Source: Dokdonia sp. PRO95 (GTDB lineage: Bacteria; Bacteroidota; Bacteroidia; Flavobacteriales; Flavobacteriaceae). Taken from it: DNA of 64,000 nucleotides. Location: positions 1,762,055 to 1,826,054 of the forward strand of contig NZ_CM001837.1 in assembly GCF_000355805.1 (NCBI RefSeq), written 5' to 3'. The notes beneath the pieces are model-generated. The model saw nothing but the letters and a program-made list of their open reading frames with translations. It was not told where the DNA came from and did no database searches. This document shows, one piece after another, positions 36,191 to 44,436 of the stretch (its first letter is position 1; each line of letters begins with the position of its first letter). Both the position numbers and the translations under genes were made by a program.

Positions 36191-38296
36191 ATGAATATAA
36201 AAAGAATTGCGCTTCTGTGCGCACTTATACCTGTATCAATGATAGCTCAAGAAACAGGAAAAAAACAAGACACAATAACTTCAAAAACTATTCAATTAAA
36301 TACAGTACTTGTCACTGGACAGGGAAATACGGACCCAGTACTAACTACAGTTAAAACAGATCTTCTTAAGAAAGTAGTGCAACCCAAAAATGTAGCCGAC
36401 TTATTTAATGATTTTAATGGCTTTTCATTAATTAAACGCGGTAACTATGCCATAGACCCGTCTTTTAGAGCTAGTCAATATGAACAGCTTAATATTCAAT
36501 TTGACGGTGGTACAAAGGCAGTGCATGCTTGTCCTAACAGAATGGATCCTATTACCACTCATGTTGTGCCTGAAGAGATAGAGCGTATTGAGGTCATAAA
36601 AGGGCCTTATACCGTGAGGTATGGAGCAACTTTTGGCGGAGTGATTAATCTAGTGACTCAGAAACCTCAATCTATGGACAACGGCTTGCATGGTCGTGTA
36701 AATACTGGATATGAATCTAATGGTAATTCTCTCGTATCTTCTTTATCGCTAAATCAAGTAACTGATAAATATGATATCACTGCAAATGCTGGTTATCGTG
36801 ATTTTGGTAATTATGAAGATGGGGATGGTGTTGAGATTCCTTCGTCCTTTAGAAGTTTAGACTATGGTTTGAGGTTAGGGTATAACATAAACGATAACCA
36901 AAGAATTCAAGCGCACTGGAGACAATCATTTGGCAGAGATGTATTACACGCTGGATTACCAATGGATACAGAAGAGGATAATAGTTCAATTTTATCCATA
37001 GACTATAAGAAGACTAAGGAGAATGGTTTTATAAAAGAGCTTAATGCAAAAATATATTACTCTTATGTAGACCATATCATGTCTAACGAAAACAGACCTT
37101 CGTTCATGACTACAGAGGCGCTGTCTGCTATAGATGCTACTACGGTAGGAGGCAAGCTAGAGTTAAAAATGAAACCAACAGATAATTGGATTCTCTATGG
37201 AGGTCTTGATGCCATGCTTATTGCAAGAGATGGTGGTAGGACGAGAGTTGTAAAACGCAATATGATGGGTATGGAGCTTGCAGAACCTTTGGTCTTTCAA
37301 GATAAAGTATGGCAAGACTCTTATGTAAATGACCTTGGGTTATTTGTAGAAAATAAATATGCATTCTCAGATAAGACAATGCTTACTGCAGGAGTGAGAT
37401 ATGATCTTGTAATCTCAGACATTCAAGATCCAGAAGCAGATTTTCTAGCGTTATATAATAACTTAGAGCAGCGAGAGGAACATAATATCTCAGCAACGGT
37501 GTCTGTTAAGCATAAAGTGTCAGATAATGCGACTTTAGAGGCAGCTTATGGGCGTGGCGTGCGATCTGCAAATATGATAGAGCGTTATATAAATCACTTC
37601 TCTGTAGGACAAGATCCTTTTGAATATGTGGGAAATCCTTTTCTAGAAGCTGAGGTAAATAACCAGTTTGAAATAGGAATAAAAGGTAAAAAAGCTTTTA
37701 CTACGGGAATTGATGCCATTAGATATGGCCTGTCGGGTTATTACTCATTTTATGAGAACTATATTGTACCTGTAGTAGACCCTGCACTAGACCGTAAATT
37801 TATGCCTACGGCACAACCACAAGAAGTAAAGCGTTTTGTAAATCTTGATAAAGCCTACAAAACAGGTTTTGAAGCCGATGTAGCAATCGATTTTGCTCGT
37901 TATTTCAATGTCAATACTAGTCTCTCTTATGTTTATACTAAAAATAAAGATCTAGATGAGTCGCTGCCACTAACGCCTCCTTTGGTTACAAGACTAGGAG
38001 TAAGTTTTGAAAAAGATAGATACTGGGCTAGTGTAGATTATACAGTGACATCAAAACAGGATGATATAGCGTCAAGCTTTAGAGAGCAAGAAACAGCAGC
38101 TTATGAAACCTTAGATATACGTTTTGGTATGGAAGTTATTAAAGACTTTAATGTAGGTCTAGCAGTCTTAAATGCATTTGATGAGACTTATAATAATCAC
38201 CTCAACTTTTCTTTTGTAAATCAGGCAGATTTTACAAGAGTACCTATAAACGACCCAGGTAGAAATTTCTCTGTATTTGTACAGTATGGATTTTAG
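36191..38296 (+). CDS. TonB-dependent receptor, OprC/NosA-like copper importer
   Basis: 701 residues from the ATG at 36191, which precedes a clear signal peptide (IALLCALIPVSMIAQ); an upstream in-frame start would spoil it. A plug domain contains VHACPNRMDPITTHV and ERIEVIKGPYTVRYGATFGGVINLVTQ; a 22-strand-type barrel follows, ending in VQYGF. C114 and M118 form CxxxM, and H295/M297 form HxM (DHIMS), the copper-binding combination described for Pseudomonas OprC with similar spacing. No N-terminal carboxypeptidase-like extension. Its place in a GTAAC-box operon suggests copper uptake under sulfide stress. Confidence 0.85.
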   Translation: MNIKRIALLCALIPVSMIAQETGKKQDTITSKTIQLNTVLVTGQGNTDPVLTTVKTDLLKKVVQPKNVADLFNDFNGFSLIKRGNYAIDPSFRASQYEQLNIQFDGGTKAVHACPNRMDPITTHVVPEEIERIEVIKGPYTVRYGATFGGVINLVTQKPQSMDNGLHGRVNTGYESNGNSLVSSLSLNQVTDKYDITANAGYRDFGNYEDGDGVEIPSSFRSLDYGLRLGYNINDNQRIQAHWRQSFGRDVLHAGLPMDTEEDNSSILSIDYKKTKENGFIKELNAKIYYSYVDHIMSNENRPSFMTTEALSAIDATTVGGKLELKMKPTDNWILYGGLDAMLIARDGGRTRVVKRNMMGMELAEPLVFQDKVWQDSYVNDLGLFVENKYAFSDKTMLTAGVRYDLVISDIQDPEADFLALYNNLEQREEHNISATVSVKHKVSDNATLEAAYGRGVRSANMIERYINHFSVGQDPFEYVGNPFLEAEVNNQFEIGIKGKKAFTTGIDAIRYGLSGYYSFYENYIVPVVDPALDRKFMPTAQPQEVKRFVNLDKAYKTGFEADVAIDFARYFNVNTSLSYVYTKNKDLDESLPLTPPLVTRLGVSFEKDRYWASVDYTVTSKQDDIASSFREQETAAYETLDIRFGMEVIKDFNVGLAVLNAFDETYNNHLNFSFVNQADFTRVPINDPGRNFSVFVQYGF

Positions 38297-38310
38297 ATGG
38301 TAACTATAGA

Positions 38311-38346
38311 AAAAGCCCTTTTGATTTTATCAAAAGGGCTTTTTTA
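38311..38346. terminator. Terminator between the receptor and dps
   Basis: Long stem AAAAGCCCTTTTGA/TCAAAAGGGCTTTT with T-runs on both strands; bidirectional between convergent genes. Confidence 0.9.
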
Positions 38347-38364
38347 TTATGTAAATGTTAAGTG

Positions 38365-38838
38365 CTAGTTGCGGTATGCAGAGAGCATCCACACTAGCTT
38401 TTCTTGTTGTGTGATGTAATCACTCATTAAAGCAACAGTACCCTCATCACCACCATCTCCAGCAGTTGTAAGTATTGTTCTTTCCTTTTGTAATAAAACT
38501 TTTAAAGATTCAAGGATGTTATCTATTGCCTCTTCACCATCAGTTACATTTTTGGCAGCTTCAATGTCTGAGCTATCTAAGTAATCCTTAAATGAATGAG
38601 TAGGGGTAGCACTTAAAGTAAGTACACGCTCTGCGATTTCATCTACTTTGATGAGTGCATCATTATATAACTCTTCAAACTTCACATGTAGTTCAAAAAA
38701 TTTCTTTCCAGTAATATTCCAGTGAAAACCTCTTAGGTTCATATAAAAGATCTGGTAGTTAGAAAGTAAGTCGTTAAGTTGTGTTGCTGTGGTTTGAGAT
38801 GTTGAAATGTCTAAACCGATGTTGTTTGTATTGCTCAT
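38365..38838 (-). CDS. dps: Dps-family ferritin-like DNA protection protein
   Basis: 157 residues, normal Dps length. The ferroxidase-site residues are visible in FYMNLRGFHWNITGKKFFELHVKFEELYNDALIKVDEIAERV (His, His/Asp and Glu at the dimer interface). It forms a dodecamer that oxidises iron with peroxide and shields DNA. It sits next to a peroxiredoxin but has no GTAAC box of its own in its 57-bp upstream gap. Confidence 0.93.
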   Translation of the reverse strand: MSNTNNIGLDISTSQTTATQLNDLLSNYQIFYMNLRGFHWNITGKKFFELHVKFEELYNDALIKVDEIAERVLTLSATPTHSFKDYLDSSDIEAAKNVTDGEEAIDNILESLKVLLQKERTILTTAGDGGDEGTVALMSDYITQQEKLVWMLSAYRN

Positions 38839-38895
38839 AATAGAGATATTGTATGGTTGTTTTTTATTTTATTATAAAGTGTAAATAGTCATGTT

Positions 38896-39561
38896 TTAGA
38901 TACTCTTCTTTGCGAGATACCAAGTAACTTTTTCTACAGAATCATCTGAAAGTCTCTCGTTTAGTGCATCTAGTGTTTTAGGTGGAGAGCAAATCACTTG
39001 ATCACCTCTTTTCCAGTCTAGCGGCATAGATACCTTATGCTTATCTGACATTTGCAGTGCATCTAGCGCTCTTAGAATCTCATCCATATTACGACCTACA
39101 TTAAGCGGGTAATACATAATAAGACGAATTTTTTTGGCAGGATCGATAAAGAAAACAGCTCTTACTGCTGCAGTCTCACTCTCGTTAGGCTGTAACATCC
39201 CGTATAGCTTTGATACCTTCATATCAATATCTGCTATGATAGGAAAATCAAAGTAAACACCTGTGTTTTCTCTTACATTTTGAACCCATCCTAAGTGAGC
39301 GTGTATACTGTCTATACTAAGACCTAGCAGTTCTGTATTTAAGGCGTCAAATTCTGGTTTTCTAATCGCGAAACCACTCATTTCTGTGGTACACACAGGA
39401 GTGAAATCTGCAGGGTGAGAGAACATCACTGTCCACTTATCTTTTGCAAACTCAGACATTTTGATAGTTCCCTTTGTCGTAACTGCCTCAAAATCTGGCG
39501 CTGTGTCACCTATTCTTGGCATTGAGATTACTTGTTCTGGCAATAGGTTTTCTTCATCCAT
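38896..39561 (-). CDS. 1-Cys peroxiredoxin (Prx6 type)
   Basis: 221 residues. The peroxidatic cysteine is C57 in SHPADFTPVCTTEMSGFA, and the C-terminal extension (YYPLNVGRNMDEILRALDALQ onward) is that of the Prx6 group. It reduces peroxides and possibly persulfides or polysulfides in the cytoplasm. It has its own box promoter at 39595-39638, so it belongs to the same response as the persulfide enzymes. Confidence 0.93.
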   Translation of the reverse strand: MDEENLLPEQVISMPRIGDTAPDFEAVTTKGTIKMSEFAKDKWTVMFSHPADFTPVCTTEMSGFAIRKPEFDALNTELLGLSIDSIHAHLGWVQNVRENTGVYFDFPIIADIDMKVSKLYGMLQPNESETAAVRAVFFIDPAKKIRLIMYYPLNVGRNMDEILRALDALQMSDKHKVSMPLDWKRGDQVICSPPKTLDALNERLSDDSVEKVTWYLAKKSI

Positions 39562-39594
39562 AATAGTGTGTGCTTATCGTTAAGTTTTATTGTA

Positions 39595-39638
39595 TAAAGA
39601 TACGCTATAGATGTAGGTGGCTTAGTAACCTATGTTAC
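39595..39638 (-). promoter_or_regulatory. GTAAC-box promoter of the peroxiredoxin
   Basis: Box GTAACCTATGTTAC (39625-39638), 22-bp gap, -7 element TATCTTTA on the minus strand (39595-39602). The leader is about 30 bases. Confidence 0.87.
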
Positions 39639-39683
39639 ATACTTAGTTTTTTTAAAATAACTTTAACAAATGAGGGTGATTAT

Positions 39684-39697
39684 GCTTTCGCGAAAGC
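39684..39697. repeat. Palindrome copy 9 (intergenic, inside a longer hairpin)
   Basis: Perfect core. It is flanked by TGAGGGT (39671-39677) and ACCCTCA (39704-39710), so a 40-base imperfect hairpin forms after the cysM stop codon and may serve as its terminator. Confidence 0.95.
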
Positions 39698-39745
39698 GTA
39701 ACTACCCTCATTGCTATTTATACTATATTATGAATTAAGCAATCA

Positions 39746-40624
39746 CTATTCAAATAAATCTGACGAAAGATATCTATCTCCCCGATCACAAATGATGCTT
39801 ACTATAACTCCGCTTTCTAGTTCGCTAGCTAGTTTTAGAGCAGCCGTAGTTGCGCCACCACTACTCATACCTGCTAGTATTCCTTCTTCTTGTGCTAGCC
39901 TTCTAGCCATGGCAATAGACTCATCACGACTTACTTCAATCGTTCTATCTACTTTTGAAGCATTAAAGATTTTTGGTAAATATTCTTGTGGCCATTTACG
40001 TATGCCTGGTATTCTAGATCCATCTGTAGGTTGTACTCCTACAATCTGGATATCGCTGTTTTGTTCTTTTAAAAATGTTGAGGTTCCCATGATGGTACCT
40101 GTAGTTCCCATAGAAGACACAAAGTGCGTTACCTCACCTTGAGTATCTCTCCATATTTCTGGACCTGTGGTTTTGTAGTGAGCCTGCCAGTTATGATCAT
40201 TTGAAAACTGGTTAAAAGAGAAGTATCCTTCATTTTCAACCTTATTAATAGCATAATCTCTAGCGCCTTCTATCCCGTCAGGGTGAAGTGTAACTTTTGC
40301 TCCGTAAGCTCTCATGGTTTGCACGCGTTCTTTAGTTGCCTTTTCAGGCATTACAAGTTCTATTTCTAGACCATAAATAGCAGCAATCATGGCAAGTGCT
40401 ATACCTGTATTACCACTTGTAGCCTCAATAAGCTTGGTGCTTTTATCTATAGCGCCGCTATCTAGCGCGCTTTTAATCATATTATAAGCAGCTCTGTCTT
40501 TTACACTACCTCCAGGATTATCACCTTCTAGTTTAAAATATAAACTCACATTTGGGTTTGTATTTAATGCTATAGACTTGACTATGGGAGTATTTCCTAT
40601 TTGATCTAAGAGTGTCTTATTCAT
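39746..40624 (-). CDS. cysM: Cysteine synthase B-type (O-acetylserine sulfhydrylase)
   Basis: 292 residues. The PLP-lysine lies in DNPGGSVKDRAAYNM, the phosphate loop in EATSGNTGIALAM, and the substrate-closing region in SSMGTTGTIMGTSTFLK. CysM isozymes can use thiosulfate as well as sulfide with O-acetylserine. It follows the serine acetyltransferase gene by 7 bp, so the two make O-acetylserine and then cysteine as one unit. Confidence 0.92.
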   Translation of the reverse strand: MNKTLLDQIGNTPIVKSIALNTNPNVSLYFKLEGDNPGGSVKDRAAYNMIKSALDSGAIDKSTKLIEATSGNTGIALAMIAAIYGLEIELVMPEKATKERVQTMRAYGAKVTLHPDGIEGARDYAINKVENEGYFSFNQFSNDHNWQAHYKTTGPEIWRDTQGEVTHFVSSMGTTGTIMGTSTFLKEQNSDIQIVGVQPTDGSRIPGIRKWPQEYLPKIFNASKVDRTIEVSRDESIAMARRLAQEEGILAGMSSGGATTAALKLASELESGVIVSIICDRGDRYLSSDLFE

Positions 40625-40631
40625 TGCTTAT

Positions 40632-41417
40632 TTATTTTTTATTGCGAATTTCTACTTTAGGATTGTGGAGGACTATAGAGTTTTGAGGTACTGTCTTTGT
40701 CACCCAAGTATTACCTCCTATGATACTATCTTTTCCTATAACTGTAATCCCACCTAGTATTGTTGCATTTGCATAAATCGTAACATTATCCTCAATGGTA
40801 GGGTGTCTTTTTATGCTCTTTAATTCCTTGTTTACCGTAAGTGCACCTAGGGTAACTCCTTGATATAGTTTTACATTATTATGTATTTCGGCAGTCTCTC
40901 CTATGACCACTCCGGTTCCGTGGTCAATAAAAAAGGATTCTCCTATTTGCGCTCCTGGATGAATATCTATACCCGTAAGCTGGTGTGCATATTCTGTCAT
41001 TAGTCGTGGTATGAGTGGTAAACCTAACTCATAAAATTCTCTTGCCATTCTATAAATCGCAATAGCAAAAAAACCAGGATAGGCTAGGTACACTTCTTCT
41101 AGAGATTGTGCAGCGGGATCATTGCGATAAATAGCCTCTGCATCCTTTTTTAAACTACAAAAGAGCGTAGGTATTACGAGAGTAAAGTCATCCCATTTTT
41201 TACACGGACTACCTTTAATCTCTGGACAAGCAAGATCTCTTATGGTAATAAATAAGGCTTCAAGAGTCTCAAGAGTCTTTTCTGTATCTGTTCCATTATC
41301 AAACAGTGTGTTAAATAACAACTGTGTAAATCGTTGCGATTCTTGCTTCAACAAAATGGAAACTTTGATTTCCTTTTTCTGTTTATTGATAGATGTAATT
41401 AAATCGGTATAATTCAT
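40632..41417 (-). CDS. cysE: Serine O-acetyltransferase
   Basis: 261 residues from the ATG at 41417; an upstream in-frame ATG would add ten. A helical N-terminal domain is followed by a hexapeptide-repeat left-handed helix with DIHPGAQIGESFFIDHGTGVVIGETAEI and the catalytic His residues. The enzyme makes O-acetylserine from serine and acetyl-CoA. The length and N-terminus are nearer the EpsC/SAT group than short plant-type forms. No GTAAC box is found upstream. Confidence 0.92.
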   Translation of the reverse strand: MNYTDLITSINKQKKEIKVSILLKQESQRFTQLLFNTLFDNGTDTEKTLETLEALFITIRDLACPEIKGSPCKKWDDFTLVIPTLFCSLKKDAEAIYRNDPAAQSLEEVYLAYPGFFAIAIYRMAREFYELGLPLIPRLMTEYAHQLTGIDIHPGAQIGESFFIDHGTGVVIGETAEIHNNVKLYQGVTLGALTVNKELKSIKRHPTIEDNVTIYANATILGGITVIGKDSIIGGNTWVTKTVPQNSIVLHNPKVEIRNKK

Positions 41418-41608
41418 TTTTATATCTCTGTAGGTAATTATAAACATTAGTTAATGAAAATGAGACAAAACTTATATTTTGTCTCATTTTTAACGCGTTT
41501 ATGTAGGTCTATACGTTTTCTCCCTTCATCATTTTATTCCAGTATAAGTAGGGTAGCATGAATTTTTTAAGTGTCCAAAGCCACTAGTGTTTATTACATT
41601 GTTAACTT

Positions 41609-41869
41609 TTAAGCTGCGTAATATCTTCTAATGCTTCTTTTTACATATAAGAAACGTATTAAGCCTATTAGAAACAGTGCAGGCGCTATGATGCTTAGCA
41701 TAAAGCCTATCCACTTTATTTCTGTGAGAATGTCGAGTTTGATAATCGCTAGACCAGAACTCAAAAACACAATAAAGGTTCTAAAGTAGGCTAGAAAAGT
41801 ACGCTCGTTTGCAAGTTTTGTTCTGTCTATCGCTAGTTTGTCAGTGAGTGATAGTGATAATTTTTTCAT
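41609..41869 (-). CDS. DUF202 family membrane protein
   Basis: 86 residues. The core DRTKLANERTFLAYFRTFIVF followed by a second membrane segment identifies DUF202; function unknown. It lies 3 bp after the HMA protein gene, so they are co-transcribed. Confidence 0.85.
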   Translation of the reverse strand: MKKLSLSLTDKLAIDRTKLANERTFLAYFRTFIVFLSSGLAIIKLDILTEIKWIGFMLSIIAPALFLIGLIRFLYVKRSIRRYYAA

Positions 41870-41872
41870 ATG

Positions 41873-42139
41873 TCATTTCATTTTTCCGGTAGCGCAACTT
41901 ACAAAAGATTTTGCCTTAGAGAGCACTCCATTTTCATCTTCAATAGATGGGTAGCCTAATGACTTGAGTTTTTCTTTTACACTTAAAGCGTCTTCTGTAC
42001 CTTGAGCAGTAAAGGAAACAGTAGCAGTTTCGGTGTCCACATGTACGTTTGATATATTGTCAAGTTCAGATATTTTTGATGTGATTGTTTTTGCACAACC
42101 ACCGCATTTTAAGTTCTGTACTATAATTGATGTTTTCAT
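41873..42139 (-). CDS. Heavy-metal-associated (HMA) domain protein, CopZ-like
   Basis: 88 residues. C12 and C15 in QNLKCGGCAKTI form the metal site, and the chain has the beta-alpha-beta-beta-alpha-beta order of copper chaperones up to about residue 68. A 20-residue tail adds another cysteine (VSCATGK). It probably binds Cu(I) in the cytoplasm. Its neighbours are sulfur genes; a copper receptor belongs to the same box-controlled set, but this gene has no box of its own. Confidence 0.86.
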   Translation of the reverse strand: MKTSIIVQNLKCGGCAKTITSKISELDNISNVHVDTETATVSFTAQGTEDALSVKEKLKSLGYPSIEDENGVLSKAKSFVSCATGKMK

Positions 42140-42210
42140 AAGATATGTATTGAGTAAAAAATTATCTAAAGAGGCAGCTTGAAATAGGAGCTTTGTGAGT
42201 GGTATGTTAC

Positions 42211-42224
42211 GCTTTCGCGAAAGC
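42211..42224. repeat. Palindrome copy 10 (intergenic)
   Basis: Perfect core between the rhodanese gene (stop at 42278) and the HMA gene (start at 42139). Confidence 0.97.
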
Positions 42225-42277
42225 GCAATTAAAAAAATGTAATCGAATAAATCTGTTTTTAAGCAGATGAATAAGTT

Positions 42278-42643
42278 TTACTGCCAAGCCATAAATCCTC
42301 CCTTTAAGTCAAAAATCTGTTTGAATCCTAAGCTGTCTAAGGTTTTTGAAGCTTTCTTACTCCTGTTTCCAGATCTGCAGTAGATATAAACTGGCTCTTC
42401 TTTATTGTAAGAATTGAAAGCAGAAATGAAATTATTCTTATCAAAAATATCAATGTTTACAGCTTTCTGTATATGACCACTATCGAACTCATTCTTAGTT
42501 CTCACATCTACTAGCTGTACTTTTTTATTTGTGATTGCCGTTTTAAAATCTGCTGCATTAAGAACAGTGATATTGCTATTTTGTTGAGGCTTACTTCCAA
42601 AAAGGAATGATAATATGGACATAATAAGGATTATTTGTTTCAT
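42278..42643 (-). CDS. Single-domain rhodanese, probably exported
   Basis: 121 residues. A hydrophobic N-terminus (MKQIILIMSILSFLFGSK) suggests export. The rhodanese domain contains LVDVRTKNEFDSGHI and the active-site loop YCRSGNRS with C89 as the persulfide-carrying cysteine. It moves sulfane sulfur between thiols. The box promoter at 42656-42699 precedes it with a leader of only about 10 bases. Confidence 0.9.
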   Translation of the reverse strand: MKQIILIMSILSFLFGSKPQQNSNITVLNAADFKTAITNKKVQLVDVRTKNEFDSGHIQKAVNIDIFDKNNFISAFNSYNKEEPVYIYCRSGNRSKKASKTLDSLGFKQIFDLKGGFMAWQ

Positions 42644-42655
42644 TGTTTCGTTTAT

Positions 42656-42699
42656 TAAAGATAGCTTTCTAGCTCTTCACTTCCAGTAACTTAAGTTAC
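42656..42699 (-). promoter_or_regulatory. GTAAC-box promoter of the rhodanese gene
   Basis: Box GTAACTTAAGTTAC (42686-42699), a perfect palindrome, 22-bp gap, -7 element TATCTTTA on the minus strand (42656-42663). Confidence 0.88.
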
Positions 42700-42714
42700 A
42701 TTTCATGTTAATTT

Positions 42715-42751
42715 AAAAACGAGATTATCAGTAATGATAACCTCGTTTTTT
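42715..42751. terminator. Bidirectional hairpin downstream of the first MBL-rhodanese gene
   Basis: Stem AACGAG-A-TTATC/GATAA-C-CTCGTT with T-runs on both sides. A second hairpin CCATAG/CTATGG lies at 42769-42788. Both are between the MBL-rhodanese stop and the rhodanese promoter. Confidence 0.75.
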
Positions 42752-42869
42752 ACTAACCAATCAATAAGACCATAGTCATCACTCTATGGAATGTCTTTGC
42801 TTTAATAGCAATTATTTTATTGTCTCATGAGCTATAGCGCTCATAGGGATACACTTATTTTGTGATTTT

Positions 42870-44276
42870 CTAGAGCGTAGTAGGACAGACAAATTCTGAC
42901 ACCGGTGTCCCGGTTTCTTTAATATCTTTAAATCCTCCTTTTACATCAATCAGATTGTGAATTCCTCTACTTTTTAAAATCGATGAGGCTATCATACTTC
43001 TATAACCTCCAGCACAGTGCACATAAAAAGGCTCATCTGGGAACTCGGCTAGATGATTGTTTAAGAAATCTAGTGGCGTGTTATTAGCCCCAATCACATG
43101 TTCTGATAGGTACTCACTTTCTTTGCGCACATCAAAAACAGGCTTGTTACCTTTTTCTAATTCGTTTTTAAATGTTGTGGCTGTAATAGAGCTCACCGTA
43201 TCGTATTCCATGGCAGCTTGCTTCCATGCAGTAAATCCTCCTTTTAGATATCCTAAGGTGTTGTCAAAACCTACACGAGATAATCTAGTAATCGTTTCCT
43301 TCTCTCTTCCTGGTTCTGTAACTAACAATAAAGGTTGTTTTACATCTGCAATTAAAGCACCTACCCAAGGAGCAAAACTTCCATCTATACCTATAAAAAT
43401 AGATCTAGGGATATGCCCTTTGGCAAATTCATCTTGATGACGCACGTCTAATACAATGGCTCCTGTCTCATTTGCCGCAGCTTCAAAAGCTTCTGGAGAT
43501 AATGCCTGTGTGCCTCTTTTCAGAACTTCATCTATATCCTCATATCCTTCTTTATTCATTTTCACATTGAGAGGGAAGTATTGTGGTGGTGGTAGGAGGC
43601 CGTCTATAACTTCTGCTATAAATTCTTCCTTAGTCATATCTGCACGTAAAGCATAATTCATTTGCTTTTGATTACCTAGTGTGTCTACCGTTTCTTTCAT
43701 CATGTTCTTTCCGCAAGCAGATCCAGCTCCGTGAGCAGGGTATACCGTAACGTCATCTGCTAGCGGCATAATTTTATTGCGTAAGCTATCATAAAGAAAA
43801 CCTGCGAGATCTTTTTCTGTGAGTTCGCCCATTTTTTGAGCAAGATCTGGTCTTCCCACGTCGCCTAGAAATAAGGTGTCTCCACTAAATATTGCATGAT
43901 CCTTCCCGTCTTTATCTCTAAGAAGATACGTGGTGCTTTCCATTGTATGACCAGGCGTGTGCAAGGATACAATAGTGACATCTCCTAGTGGAAATTCTTG
44001 TCTATCTGTTGCTATAATAGCATCAAAACTTGGGTTTGCATTTGGTCCAAAAACAATAGGAGCACCTGTCGCCTTAGATAAGGTTACGTGACCACTTACA
44101 AAGTCTGCATGAAAATGAGTTTCAAAAATATATTTGATTTTTGCATCATCTTGTTTTGCCCTATTTAAATATGGCGTTACCTCTCTTAAAGGGTCAATGA
44201 TAGCTACTTCACCATTACTTTCAATGTAATATGCTCCCTGAGCTAGACAACCAGTATATATTTGTTCAACGTTCAT
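42870..44276 (-). CDS. Persulfide dioxygenase-like MBL domain with two rhodanese domains (copy A)
   Basis: 468 residues from the ATG at 44276. A further upstream in-frame start is rejected because that extension would be coded by the palindrome at 44294 and lie upstream of useful signals. An ETHE1-like metallo-beta-lactamase domain has THFHADFVSGH (His54, His56, Asp58, His63) and HTPGHTMESTTYLL. Rhodanese domain 1 lacks its cysteine (LLLVTEPGREKE); domain 2 has C421 in VHCAGGYRSM. It oxidises glutathione- or thiol-persulfide to sulfite, with the live rhodanese passing sulfur. 57% or so of residues look shared with copy B by eye; own promoter at 44328-44371. Confidence 0.9.
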   Translation of the reverse strand: MNVEQIYTGCLAQGAYYIESNGEVAIIDPLREVTPYLNRAKQDDAKIKYIFETHFHADFVSGHVTLSKATGAPIVFGPNANPSFDAIIATDRQEFPLGDVTIVSLHTPGHTMESTTYLLRDKDGKDHAIFSGDTLFLGDVGRPDLAQKMGELTEKDLAGFLYDSLRNKIMPLADDVTVYPAHGAGSACGKNMMKETVDTLGNQKQMNYALRADMTKEEFIAEVIDGLLPPPQYFPLNVKMNKEGYEDIDEVLKRGTQALSPEAFEAAANETGAIVLDVRHQDEFAKGHIPRSIFIGIDGSFAPWVGALIADVKQPLLLVTEPGREKETITRLSRVGFDNTLGYLKGGFTAWKQAAMEYDTVSSITATTFKNELEKGNKPVFDVRKESEYLSEHVIGANNTPLDFLNNHLAEFPDEPFYVHCAGGYRSMIASSILKSRGIHNLIDVKGGFKDIKETGTPVSEFVCPTTL

Positions 44277-44293
44277 AAGTATATTTTTTTTAC

Positions 44294-44307
44294 GCTTTCG
44301 CGAAAGC
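44294..44307. repeat. Palindrome copy 11 (5' leader of MBL-rhodanese A)
   Basis: Perfect core, between the predicted transcription start (about 44323) and the ATG at 44276, so it would fold in the untranslated leader. Confidence 0.96.
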
Positions 44308-44327
44308 GGACTCAACTATTAATAATG

Positions 44328-44371
44328 TAAAATTACCTAATAGGAGTAATTGCTACAGTAACTTAGGTTAC
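44328..44371 (-). promoter_or_regulatory. GTAAC-box promoter of MBL-rhodanese A
   Basis: Box GTAACTTAGGTTAC (44358-44371), 22-bp gap, -7 element TAATTTTA on the minus strand (44328-44335). Its leader of about 47 bases contains palindrome copy 11. Confidence 0.85.
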
Positions 44372-44388
44372 AGAGGGAAAAAATAAAT

Positions 44389-44420
44389 AGAGCTCTTACC
44401 ATTATAAGGGTGAGAGCTCT
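44389..44420 (-). terminator. Terminator of MBL-rhodanese B
   Basis: Stem AGAGCTCTTACC/GGTGAGAGCTCT (one mismatch) followed on the minus strand by an A/T-rich, T-dominated tract. Confidence 0.8.
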
Positions 44421-44436
44421 TCAAATACATAGCCGG

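Noticed and set aside
40632..42139. cysE-cysM and the HMA-DUF202 pair as box-regulated members of the sulfur regulon
   Set aside because: No GTAAC-N4-GTTAC box is present upstream of these operons; they are only neighbours.
44277..44315. N-terminal extension of MBL-rhodanese A
   Set aside because: The additional residues (LSRKR-type) are coded by the palindrome and sit in the predicted leader; the paralogue starts at the equivalent of the ATG at 44276.
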